Shown here: in pieces, positions 19,481 to 26,668 of the stretch
How positions within the stretch are numbered: the stretch's first letter is position 1
How the letters are laid out: each line of letters begins with the position of its first letter
Source: Candidatus Gastranaerophilales bacterium
GTDB lineage: Bacteria > Cyanobacteriota > Vampirovibrionia > Gastranaerophilales > Gastranaerophilaceae
DNA: 64,000 nt
Reading direction: 5' to 3'
Assembly (NCBI GenBank): GCA_944322855.1
Contig: CALUQG010000007.1
Location: 1 to 64,000, forward strand
Made by a program: the position numbers and the translations under genes
The notes under the pieces: generated by a model
The model's input: only the letters and a program-made list of their open reading frames with translations
What the model was told of the DNA's origin: nothing
Databases searched by the model: none

Positions 19481-19540
19481 AAGAAAATGAGGATTTTTCT
19501 AAAAATAACAAATAAATCATTCTCTTCACCCTAAAATCAA

Positions 19541-19598
19541 AGATCCTGAATACACCGGATTAAAGCATTAACCCCAAAATCACGCTTCAGGATGACAG
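19541..19598 (-). repeat. family A repeat, copy 2 (inverted)
   Basis: The reverse complement closely matches copy 1 across its length, including GTCATCCTGAAGCGTGATTT and TCCGGTGTATTCAGGATCT. Copies 1 and 2 therefore form a very large inverted repeat spanning about 750 bp. Confidence 0.85.
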
Positions 19599-19696
19599 CA
19601 ACATAATCGGTTTGCTGTTGGGCAGGTATGCCCAACCTACTGTTAATATCGTCAGTCCGTAGAGTGGGCAAAACGGAGTGTGCCCACCGGAACCTA

Positions 19697-19755
19697 AGAT
19701 CCTGAACACAGCAGGCTAAAGCTTTAACCCTCAAATCGTGCTTCAGGATGACAGC
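19697..19755 (-). repeat. family A repeat, copy 3 (inverted, diverged)
   Basis: Same architecture as copy 2 (AGATCCTGAA ... TTCAGGATGACAGCAA) but with more substitutions in the centre. It lies between two family C hairpins and next to a family B unit, which shows that the families travel together. Confidence 0.8.
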
Positions 19756-19969
19756 AAGAAGGCTGACGTCGGTTGGGCATACTTGCCCAACGGCATTGAT
19801 AAATGCAAGTTCGTAGGTGGGCCAAAACGGAGTGTGCCCACCCTACGAACTGATTGATATTAATAAGAATAATTTTCTCTAATTTTTCAAACACTACATT
19901 TTATACAAAATGTGATAATACAGCTTTATTCTGCATGTTAAGCAATATTTATAAACCTTAAAGACCATG

Positions 19970-19997
19970 TTGGTTTATATTTTGTTTGGGTTATAAT
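19970..19997 (+). promoter_or_regulatory. promoter of rpsB-tsf
   Basis: TTGGTT (19970-19975) and TATAAT (19992-19997) are separated by 16 bp. Transcription would start near 20004, giving a leader of about 150 nt before rpsB. Confidence 0.65.
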
Positions 19998-20003
19998 TTT
20001 GTA

Positions 20004-20150
20004 TGTAGTACAGTAATTGGATTTCAAACGGAACCAGTCGGGGCCGAGGCAGTATAGCAGCCGGAGCTTAACCCACCTAGTATGTTGAAGTCCGCAAAAA
20101 TGGTTGCAGCCGAAACAGATAAAACTCTTTAGGCGGTAATCAGGAAAGGA
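20004..20150 (+). ncRNA. structured rpsB leader, or separate small RNA
   Basis: The leader is clearly richer in G and C than the surrounding intergenic DNA and contains possible stems, e.g. GGC-AGTATAGCA-GCC (20048-20062) and a long-range AACCA/TGGTT pairing (20032-20036 with 20101-20105). Ribosomal protein S2 represses its own mRNA in several bacteria, so an autoregulatory leader is the simplest reading. I cannot match it to a named RNA family. Confidence 0.4.
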
Positions 20151-20156
20151 GAACAG

Positions 20157-20948
20157 ATGCCTGTAGCATCAATGATTGATTTACTTGAAGCAGGTGTGCA
20201 CTTTGGACACCAGACTCAAAGATGGAACCCCAAAATGAAACCGTATATCTACGGTGCAAGAAACGGAATTTACGTATTAGACTTAAGAAAAACTTCTGAC
20301 AAATTGGATGAAGCTTATGCTATAGTCAGAGAATTTGCAGCAAGAGGAAAAAATATTCTTTTTGTCGGTACAAAAAAGCAAGCATCAGAAGTTGTTGCAG
20401 AAGAAGCAGCAAGATGCGGTATGTATTATATCAACCGCCGCTGGCTCGGTGGTTTGCTGACAAACTTTGAAACAATTCGAGGCAGAGTCAACAAATTAAG
20501 AGAACTCGAAGACTTTGTTAATTCAGGTCATATTGAAAAACTTCCTAAAAAAGAAGTTGTACAAATGACTAAAAAGCTTGAAAAGTTGTCAAAAACTCTC
20601 GGCGGTATCAAAGAAATGAGAGGTATGCCGGATTTAATTTTTGTTGTTGACCAGAAAAAAGAAGATATTGCAATTGCAGAAGCAAATAAATTACATATTC
20701 CTGTAATTTGTCTTGCTGATACAAATGCTGATCCTGACGGAATTGACTATATTATTCCGGGTAACGATGACGCAATTCGTTCTATCAGACTGATTGCATC
20801 AAAACTTGCTGATGCGGTTCTTGAAGGAAAACAACTCAAAGAAAACAAAGCTGTAGGCGCAAAAGCTGAAACTATCAAAGCTGAAGATGCCGGTGTAGTT
20901 GAAGCTCCTGCTGAAGAAAAAACAGAAGAAGCTTCTGTTGAAGCATAA
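20157..20948 (+). CDS. rpsB: 30S ribosomal protein S2
   Basis: 263 aa. All S2 hallmarks are visible: [19 protein letters not shown] at the N-terminus, the FVGTKKQA segment, the [12 protein letters not shown] motif, and [24 protein letters not shown] near the C-terminus. The final ~35 residues are an acidic Glu/Ala-rich tail. AAAGGAG precedes the ATG at 20157. tsf follows 128 nt downstream behind two hairpins, the usual rpsB-tsf arrangement. Confidence 0.98.
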   Translation: MPVASMIDLLEAGVHFGHQTQRWNPKMKPYIYGARNGIYVLDLRKTSDKLDEAYAIVREFAARGKNILFVGTKKQASEVVAEEAARCGMYYINRRWLGGLLTNFETIRGRVNKLRELEDFVNSGHIEKLPKKEVVQMTKKLEKLSKTLGGIKEMRGMPDLIFVVDQKKEDIAIAEANKLHIPVICLADTNADPDGIDYIIPGNDDAIRSIRLIASKLADAVLEGKQLKENKAVGAKAETIKAEDAGVVEAPAEEKTEEASVEA

Positions 20949-20957
20949 AATTTAATG

Positions 20958-20988
20958 TCAGGAAACCCATTTATACAGGGTTTCCTGA
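20958..20988 (+). terminator. rpsB-tsf intergenic hairpin (attenuator-like)
   Basis: TCAGGAAACCC and GGGTTTCCTGA pair perfectly over 11 bp with a 9-nt loop. The tract after it (TTATT) is short, so it probably stops only part of transcription or stabilises the rpsB 3' end. Confidence 0.65.
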
Positions 20989-20998
20989 TTATTCAAAA

Positions 20999-21043
20999 CC
21001 GCCATTATGGCTGTGGATTTTATTTCAAGACACACAACGGCGG
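20999..21043 (+). promoter_or_regulatory. second intergenic stem-loop in the tsf leader
   Basis: CCGCC (20999-21003) pairs with GGCGG (21039-21043), and GTGTG/CACAC-like bases inside can extend it. It lies between the attenuator-like hairpin and the tsf ribosome binding site (AGAGAGGA, ending ~8 nt before ATG). It may set the S2:EF-Ts ratio. Confidence 0.4.
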
Positions 21044-21076
21044 AATTGGTATTAAAAAACAGAGAGGATTATTAAT

Positions 21077-21943
21077 ATGACAGTAACTGCTGCTATGGTA
21101 AAAGAACTCAGAGAAAAAACCGGCGCCGGTATTTTGGATGCAAAAAAAGCATTAACAGAAAATAACGGCGATATGGAAAAAGCAATGGAATACCTCCGTC
21201 AAAAAGGTATTGCTTCTGCTGAAAAGAAAATGGGCAGAATAGCTGCTGAAGGTCTTGTTGATTCTTATATTGAAGGCAACACAGGCGCTTTAATCGAAGT
21301 TAACTGCGAAACAGACTTCGTTGCAAAAAATGAAGAGTTCAAAACTCTTGTTAAAAATCTTGCAAAACAGGTTGTTGCAACAAAACCTGCTAACGTAGAA
21401 GAATTACTCGCTTCTACATGCGCTCAATGCGGCAAAAAAATTGAAGACATCATAAAAGAAAAAGTTGCTACAATCGGTGAAAAAATAACTGTAAGAAGAT
21501 TTGTTATTGTTGAAGGCAATCCTGCTTCTTATATCCATAACGGAAAAATCGGTGTTTTGCTTAACACTGATAAAGCTGATGAAGTTCTGGAAAAAGACAT
21601 ATGTCTTCACATCGCTTCAAATGCTCCAGAATTTGTTTCCAGAGAAGAAATTCCTCAGTCAGTAATTGACGAAGAAACAAGAATTGAAATGGGCAAAGAA
21701 GATCTTGCAAAAAAACCTGAAAACATCAGAGCAAAAATTGTTGAAGGCAGAATTAATAAGTTGATGGCTTCAAGATGCTTGCTTGAACAACCGTTTGTAA
21801 AAAATCCTGATGAAACAGTTGCTCAGTTGATTGAAGGCAAATTGATAATCAAAGGATTTGTACGTTACGTACTCGGTGAAGGCCTTGAAAAAAGACAGGA
21901 CAACTTTGCTGAAGAAGTAGCAAGCCAAATGGCTGGTAAATAG
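21077..21943 (+). CDS. tsf: translation elongation factor Ts
   Basis: 288 aa. EF-Ts exchanges GDP on EF-Tu. The N-terminal UBA-like domain (VKELREKTGAGILDAKKAL) and the core motif NCETDFVAKNEEF are typical, as is the C-terminal module with GKEDLAKKPE and RYVLGEGLEK. A Cys pair (CAQCGKK, about residue 115) is unusual for the family. Confidence 0.98.
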   Translation: MTVTAAMVKELREKTGAGILDAKKALTENNGDMEKAMEYLRQKGIASAEKKMGRIAAEGLVDSYIEGNTGALIEVNCETDFVAKNEEFKTLVKNLAKQVVATKPANVEELLASTCAQCGKKIEDIIKEKVATIGEKITVRRFVIVEGNPASYIHNGKIGVLLNTDKADEVLEKDICLHIASNAPEFVSREEIPQSVIDEETRIEMGKEDLAKKPENIRAKIVEGRINKLMASRCLLEQPFVKNPDETVAQLIEGKLIIKGFVRYVLGEGLEKRQDNFAEEVASQMAGK

Positions 21944-21964
21944 TTAATTTTTAATCTTGGTTTT

Positions 21965-22003
21965 AAAACTCTCCGGCAATTCAATCTTGCCGGAGAGTTT
22001 TTT
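21965..22003 (+). terminator. rho-independent terminator of rpsB-tsf
   Basis: AAAACTCTCCGGCAA and TTGCCGGAGAGTTTT form a perfect 15-bp stem with a short loop and end in T residues. It closes the ribosomal operon before kdsD. Confidence 0.93.
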
Positions 22004-22055
22004 AATAGCAAAAAGCAAAAATTTATTTTATAATTAAGAAAAAAGAGAGGGTCAT

Positions 22056-23042
22056 ATGCTGCAAACTTTAAATAAAATAAATTCGATATGCGAACTTGCA
22101 AAAGAAGTTCTACAAATAGAAGCTGATTCTGTTCAAGAACTAAAAAACAGAATAAACGAAGATTTCGAAAAAGCAATTGATATTCTTTACAACTGTAAAG
22201 GCAGAGTTATCGTAACAGGAATGGGTAAATCCGGACATATCGGACGTAAAATTGCAGCAACCCTGTCATCAACAGGAACACCCTCATACTTTTTACACCC
22301 TGCAGAAAGTACCCATGGTGATTCTGGCTTAATTACCAGAGAAGATGTTGTAATCGCCATATCAAACAGCGGAGAAACAACAGAACTCCTTAATCTTTTG
22401 CCGCTTATTGAACGTTTTGGTGTAAAAATGATAGCAATGACAGGTGTAAAAAACTCTACTCTCGGAAAGAAATCCGATGTAGTTCTTGATGTTTCCGTAC
22501 AAAAAGAAGCATGTCCTCTGGGCAAAGCGCCGACAGCAAGCACCACTGCTACACTTGCAATGGGAGATGCAATTGCTATATGTCTTTTAAAAAAACGCGG
22601 ATTTACAGAAGAAGATTTTCTTATGTTCCACCCTTCAGGAGCTCTGGGCCGCGGTGTTCTTTATCATGTTTCAGATTTGATGATTACAGGCGACAGACTT
22701 CCTCTTGTCAATGAAAATAATGGCTTCCATGATACAATACAGCTTATATCAGCGAAAAAACTCGGATGCGCAATACTAATCAATAATGACGGTATTATGA
22801 CCGGTATTCTAACAGATGGTGACATCAGAAGAACACTGTTGAAATATGATAATACCTCATCTCTTACGGCAAAAGATGTTATGACAAGAAATCCAAAAGT
22901 AATTTTGGCAACTGATCTGGCTGCCAAAGCTTTGCATATTATGGAAAAACATTCAATAACCTCTCTTGCTGTATGTGACAATGAAAACAGACCTATTGGT
23001 ATAGTCCATGTTCATGATCTGTTGAAGGCAGGTGTCGCTTAA
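22056..23042 (+). CDS. kdsD: D-arabinose-5-phosphate isomerase (KdsD/KpsF family)
   Basis: 328 aa. It converts ribulose 5-phosphate to arabinose 5-phosphate for KDO synthesis. An SIS domain (residues ~40-175; GMGKSGHIGRKIAATLSSTG, HPAESTHGDSGL, SNSGETTE) is followed by two CBS domains (~205-325). The GutQ/KpsF domain order is exact. SD GAGAGGG precedes ATG. Its stop overlaps the kdsC start by one base (TAATG), so two consecutive KDO steps are coupled. Confidence 0.95.
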   Translation: MLQTLNKINSICELAKEVLQIEADSVQELKNRINEDFEKAIDILYNCKGRVIVTGMGKSGHIGRKIAATLSSTGTPSYFLHPAESTHGDSGLITREDVVIAISNSGETTELLNLLPLIERFGVKMIAMTGVKNSTLGKKSDVVLDVSVQKEACPLGKAPTASTTATLAMGDAIAICLLKKRGFTEEDFLMFHPSGALGRGVLYHVSDLMITGDRLPLVNENNGFHDTIQLISAKKLGCAILINNDGIMTGILTDGDIRRTLLKYDNTSSLTAKDVMTRNPKVILATDLAAKALHIMEKHSITSLAVCDNENRPIGIVHVHDLLKAGVA

Positions 23043-23578
23043 TGATAAATGAAGAAATCCAAAAAGCTGCGTCTAATATAAAAGCTCTGGTTACAGATGT
23101 AGACGGTGTATTGACTGACGGTTCTCTTACATTTGATGAAAACGGGGTTGAATACAAAACGTTTAATGCAAAAGACGGTCAGGGCATTGTTATGCTCAAT
23201 AAAACCGGATTTGTGACCGCAATAATAACCGCAAGAGAAAACGGAACTGTCCGACACAGATTTAAAAATCTGGGCATGACAAAATTGTATGAAGGATGTA
23301 AAAACAAAATAGCAGCTTTGAAAGATTTCATGGCGGAATATAATTTAAAACCGGAAGAAATTGCATATGTAGGAGACGACCTGCCTGATATATGTGTTTT
23401 AAGAGTTGTAGGCTTGCCTTGCTGCCCTTTGGATGCCGTAGATGAAGTTCGAGCAACTGCAAAATTTGTATCATCTAAAAATGGCGGAAAAGGGGCAATT
23501 CGTGAGATTTGTGATTTAATTCTTAAATCAACGGGAAAATACGACCAAATAGTGAAAGAAATAGTAAATAAGTGTTAA
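23042..23578 (+). CDS. kdsC: 3-deoxy-D-manno-octulosonate 8-phosphate phosphatase
   Basis: 178 aa HAD-superfamily phosphatase without a cap domain. Seen: the catalytic DVDGVLTDG (about residues 19-27), the KDGQG substrate loop, and the metal-binding GDDLPDI near residue 117. Length and motifs match KdsC. It acts after KDO-8-phosphate synthase, which is not in the window. Confidence 0.95.
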   Translation: MINEEIQKAASNIKALVTDVDGVLTDGSLTFDENGVEYKTFNAKDGQGIVMLNKTGFVTAIITARENGTVRHRFKNLGMTKLYEGCKNKIAALKDFMAEYNLKPEEIAYVGDDLPDICVLRVVGLPCCPLDAVDEVRATAKFVSSKNGGKGAIREICDLILKSTGKYDQIVKEIVNKC

Positions 23579-23710
23579 GCATGGTCTGAAACCATATATA
23601 ACAGGGAATTAGCGGTTTCTTACCATTGTTATCAAGAATATTTCTTAATAATAATTGTTAAAAATACACTTTTTCTCCGTTGCAAAACAGGAGAAAAAGG
23701 AACAAAAAAA

Positions 23711-23737
23711 TAGGGCTTTTAGCTTGAAAAAGCCCTA
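23711..23737 (-). terminator. rho-independent terminator on the minus strand, no gene assigned
   Basis: TAGGGCTTTT and AAAAGCCCTA form a 10-bp stem. On the minus strand it runs into a U tract (A7 at 23704-23710 on the plus strand); on the plus strand there is no T tract. It would stop leftward transcription, yet no leftward gene is recognisable between 23740 and 24060. The stretch 23579-24061 holds nothing else except the promoter below. Confidence 0.6.
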
Positions 23738-23969
23738 GCTGTCTGGAATTAAGAATAGTTGGAAGTATGAAAAAGATTTAATTATATATAACAGTAAAAT
23801 TCAAATTTGAACAATTAGCCGGTCGGGTATTTGTATAAATTTAATAAAATTATTCAAAAAAAGACAAAAAAATAATAAAAACATCTTATTAAGTGTACAA
23901 AATGCACTTTATCATAAACCCAATATTTACAAGTGTTTTGAGGAGATATTAAGATTTTTTTAAGAGGGG

Positions 23970-23998
23970 TTGACAATCAAAGCTTTATAGTACATAAT
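23970..23998 (+). promoter_or_regulatory. strong sigma-70 promoter of the 97-aa gene
   Basis: TTGACA (23970-23975), a 17-bp spacer and CATAAT (23993-23998). The predicted start near 24005 gives a leader of ~55 nt ending in AAAAGGA before the ATG at 24062. One of the best promoter matches in the window. Confidence 0.8.
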
Positions 23999-24061
23999 AA
24001 AAATGTACTAAATAGTGTAGTTGAAACACTTAATTTAATTCACAACAAAAGGACAAAAACA

Positions 24062-24355
24062 ATGAAAGTAAATGGTTTAAATACATTTAACTATTCAAAT
24101 ATAAATAACAACCACAAACAATACGCTACAAGACCTGTTTTCAAACAAGATTTGGCAACAGTTACACAAAGAGCTATTGTAGACGAATTTATTGAATCAG
24201 CTAATGACAAGAAAAACAGCAAAAACCCTCTGGTTAGCAAAATTTCTTTCTTAAAAGATGTACTTTTCTCAGATTCTACTACAGCTAAAGCTAAAGAACT
24301 TCAGGAAGTACTCGACAGCTACGATTCAAAACACAATATATTGTACAAAATATAA
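24062..24355 (+). CDS. small protein of unknown function, 97 aa
   Basis: No family recognised. The first ~28 residues are Asn-rich and flexible, then RPVFKQDLATV begins the folded part, which is predicted helical and charged. No membrane segment. It is a single-gene unit: consensus promoter upstream, AAAAGGA SD and a clean terminator 80 nt after the stop. The strong promoter implies high expression. The N-terminus shares the F-K/Q/G pattern seen in several other orphan proteins in this window. Confidence 0.75.
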   Translation: MKVNGLNTFNYSNINNNHKQYATRPVFKQDLATVTQRAIVDEFIESANDKKNSKNPLVSKISFLKDVLFSDSTTAKAKELQEVLDSYDSKHNILYKI

Positions 24356-24434
24356 TATATTGCAAGCCAAAACATTGTAACAAAAGACTTTTCCCCCGTT
24401 AAATATTTTTTTATTTGAATAGATGCAGTAAATA

Positions 24435-24458
24435 CAGACCAAAAGGTCTGTTTTTTTT
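24435..24458 (+). terminator. rho-independent terminator
   Basis: CAGACC-AAAA-GGTCTG followed by eight T residues. It serves the rightward 97-aa gene and lies just before the stop of the leftward formyltransferase gene. Confidence 0.92.
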
Positions 24459-24467
24459 ATCTAATAT

Positions 24468-25439
24468 CTATCTGCAGATGTCACCTGCTTTTATGCAGAA
24501 TCTGAGATAAAAACCGGTAAAAAGCCTTTGCCATTTTCCAAACATCTTAAAACCTGTTAATTTTGCAATTTTGTCATCACCTGTAAGTATCCAAAGTGAT
24601 TTGTTTGTTCTTTTCAAAATTAGACCGGGTTTATATTTGTCTGTATGGAATTTTGTCTTATTTTCTAAGAATTTAGCTCTTTTAACCTGTAAAAAACTGT
24701 TTTTATGAGCTATGTAAGCCGGCTGCCACGGGGTAAGCGCTCTTAAAAGAGCATTAATTTGAACGGAAGATTTGTTAAAGTCTATCAAAATATCTTTTTC
24801 GTTAATTTGAGGATAGTATGATGCCTCTTTTTCGCTCTGATTAATTGGAATAATCATTTCATTATCCATTGTCGTCAAAAGTTCTGCCACAGCAGTTTTG
24901 GCAAGAGCACAGCATTTGTTTTTAAGACTTTCTCCTGTATCTCCTTTAAATCCTTGCAAAATCTCTATTTTTTTCTGCAGCAAAATCGGGCCGGTATCAA
25001 GATGCTCATCCATAAGATGGAATGTTATACCTGTTTCTTTTTCTCCGTTCATGATAACCCTGATATACGGGTTAGGGCCACGATATTTTGGCAAAAGTGA
25101 CGGATGACAGTTTATTGTACCAACTTTGGGAAGATTGATTATCGGTTTTTTAAATTTCTCACTCCAGGAGCCTACAAGTATGATATCAGGATTAAGTTTT
25201 AACGCTGCTTTATAAAATTCTTTTGAATTTACACTCCTCGCCTTAATTTCTTTAAGCTTGAAGCTTTTTATGAACGAAAAATCTTTACCAGGAGCAAAAA
25301 TGTCTTTAAAAAACAGCCAAAAAGGATGTATAGTCACCCGTTCATGTCTAAAAACACCGACAACCCTATGTTTTGAGCCTAATGTACCCAAAATCAGGTT
25401 CGAAAACATTTGATCATATCCGACTATTATTATTCTCAT
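24468..25439 (-). CDS. formyltransferase family protein (methionyl-tRNA formyltransferase-like)
   Basis: 323 aa. The N-terminal formyltransferase fold has the catalytic signature INCHPSLLPKYRGPNP (Asn, His) and the later Asp in HLMDEHLDTGP, using 10-formyltetrahydrofolate as donor by family analogy. A C-terminal Fmt-like beta-barrel domain follows (ALTPWQPAYI onward). True Fmt usually reads SLLPRYRGAAPIQ; here and in the paralogue at 42498 it reads HPSLLPxYRGxNP, so the acceptor could be an amino-sugar nucleotide or tRNA. ATG without a clear SD. Confidence 0.8.
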   Translation of the reverse strand: MRIIIVGYDQMFSNLILGTLGSKHRVVGVFRHERVTIHPFWLFFKDIFAPGKDFSFIKSFKLKEIKARSVNSKEFYKAALKLNPDIILVGSWSEKFKKPIINLPKVGTINCHPSLLPKYRGPNPYIRVIMNGEKETGITFHLMDEHLDTGPILLQKKIEILQGFKGDTGESLKNKCCALAKTAVAELLTTMDNEMIIPINQSEKEASYYPQINEKDILIDFNKSSVQINALLRALTPWQPAYIAHKNSFLQVKRAKFLENKTKFHTDKYKPGLILKRTNKSLWILTGDDKIAKLTGFKMFGKWQRLFTGFYLRFCIKAGDICR

Positions 25440-25492
25440 CGTTTTTTAAAGAGTTTTTCTTCAATTATTTCCCAGAGATCTTCAGCTTGCAT

Positions 25493-25837
25493 TCATATTT
25501 CATTTTGGAGTTTTTTTGCACATGCACTGCAAAGCATATTAGTTTTATTTGCTATGGGAACGATATTTCCGCATTTTGCACATTTCATTGTAACTTTTTG
25601 TGAAATTTTAACGAACTTGCCTGCCTGATATAATTCCTCAAATTCTGAAAGTTTAAGATTAAATTTAGTAAGCAGATTATCAAGAAAAATAGATTCTACA
25701 GGAGCATTCATAACATAATCATTTATCTCATTAACAAGTTTAAATTGTTCTTCAAAACACTTGTCACAAATATCTCTTTTTGCAGTTTGCACAAATAGAG
25801 CGCCACATTTTTTACAGTTAGCTACATTTGTCATCAT
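25493..25837 (-). CDS. YvyF-like flagellar operon protein, zinc ribbon
   Basis: 114 aa. Two Cys pairs at the N-terminus (CKKCG and CDKC) and two near the C-terminus (CAKCG and CSAC) surround a helical middle. The arrangement resembles the firmicute flagellar operon protein YvyF (TIGR03826), whose function is unclear. The gene starts ATGATG; the second ATG (25834) sits at a better distance from the SD AAGGTG. No other flagellar gene adjoins it, although a flagellin gene lies 36 kb away. Confidence 0.65.
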   Translation of the reverse strand: MMTNVANCKKCGALFVQTAKRDICDKCFEEQFKLVNEINDYVMNAPVESIFLDNLLTKFNLKLSEFEELYQAGKFVKISQKVTMKCAKCGNIVPIANKTNMLCSACAKKLQNEI

Positions 25838-25907
25838 TTCACCTTCTAACTACCTTTATACTAAAATCTTAGCCTAAACACTACACAAAAAGCAAGCAAA
25901 ATTTATG

Positions 25908-25937
25908 TTGACAAAGGGTTATTACAAATAGTATAAG
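25908..25937 (+). promoter_or_regulatory. promoter upstream of the 209-aa gene
   Basis: TTGACA (25908-25913), an 18-bp spacer and TATAAG (25932-25937). It points right towards the TTG start at 26023, leaving a leader of about 80 nt. Confidence 0.55.
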
Positions 25938-26022
25938 TGTATTGTAATGTAAATAAAATGCCTGATTTGTGTCCTCAAATTAAATTTTTATATACAATAT
26001 AACTAAGAGAGAAGAGATATAC

Positions 26023-26652
26023 TTGGAAAACAATTTTAACAGTTTTGATAACCTAGAAACATCTATTAGAAAATCTTCTGTTATACAGGAGAGAATAAAT
26101 CTTGTTTCAACTCATATGTACAAACAGTTTTTGGAATATCAGCGTTCTACAATGAATGCATCAGAAACATTTGTAAAAATTACGGATAACATGGAATCAA
26201 CTGTTGAATATTTGAAACAATCTTTTGCCGCACGTGGAGTTGCAACAGACAGTATTTATTTTGAGGAAAATTCTGAAAAAAATGTGCTTGTCTTACACAT
26301 TTTATGGCATACGATAAGCTTTACAATGAAATGGAACAATCAACCCCAAGCCTTGTATCGTGGAGTTGAAATGCCGATGATATCAAACAGAATTATTGCG
26401 TTGAAAGGCAATTTCTATGAACTTACGAAAAATATCAAAGAAGAAGATCAACTCCAGGCAGTGCTTGAACATGAAGTTGCTTCTTTGTTCATCCCTGCCG
26501 AACGTGGACAAAACTGTATAATAAAAATAAATCATCTTGGAAACAAAGAGTTTTTTATAAACCACATGGATGCTCCCAGAGAGTTTTTGTTAAAGGTTAT
26601 AGAAACAATCTGCGGCGGCGGAATTTATCACGAAGAGCAGCGTCAAATATAA
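26023..26652 (+). CDS. hypothetical protein, 209 aa
   Basis: No family recognised. Soluble and acidic; residues ~1-80 look helical (possible coiled coil), residues ~80-125 contain alternating beta segments (VLVLHILWHTISFTMKW) and the C-terminus is mixed. The start is TTG, chosen because AGAGAGAAGAG lies upstream and no ATG is available before the conserved-looking region. It is followed 16 nt later by a TPR-glycosyltransferase gene and may be co-transcribed with it. Confidence 0.72.
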   Translation: MENNFNSFDNLETSIRKSSVIQERINLVSTHMYKQFLEYQRSTMNASETFVKITDNMESTVEYLKQSFAARGVATDSIYFEENSEKNVLVLHILWHTISFTMKWNNQPQALYRGVEMPMISNRIIALKGNFYELTKNIKEEDQLQAVLEHEVASLFIPAERGQNCIIKINHLGNKEFFINHMDAPREFLLKVIETICGGGIYHEEQRQI

Positions 26653-26668
26653 ATACTGCAGGACTATT

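Larger units (their letters stand above)
18649..19900. repeat. non-coding mosaic of inverted and direct repeats
   Basis: No convincing gene is found in this ~1.25 kb stretch. It is instead packed with palindromes and repeated blocks: family A (three copies), family B TGACGTCGGTTGGGCATAC.. (19218-19259 and 19763-19804, with an inverted variant at 19616-19656), family C GTGGGC-AAAACGGAGT-GTGCCCAC hairpins (19659-19688 and 19815-19848), and several single hairpins listed separately. Small GC-richer palindromes are also present (GGGACG/CGTCCC at 19292-19306; CAAAAGC/GCTTTTG at 19021-19037). It looks like a landing zone for REP- or MITE-like elements between two operons. Confidence 0.8.

Noticed and set aside
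19537-19734. 65-residue minus-strand frame in the repeat mosaic
   Set aside because: It translates family A and C repeats; no ribosome site and no similarity beyond the repeat.
18660-19860. CRISPR array
   Set aside because: Repeats are irregularly spaced, palindromic and in both orientations, without unique spacers of constant length; no cas genes are near.
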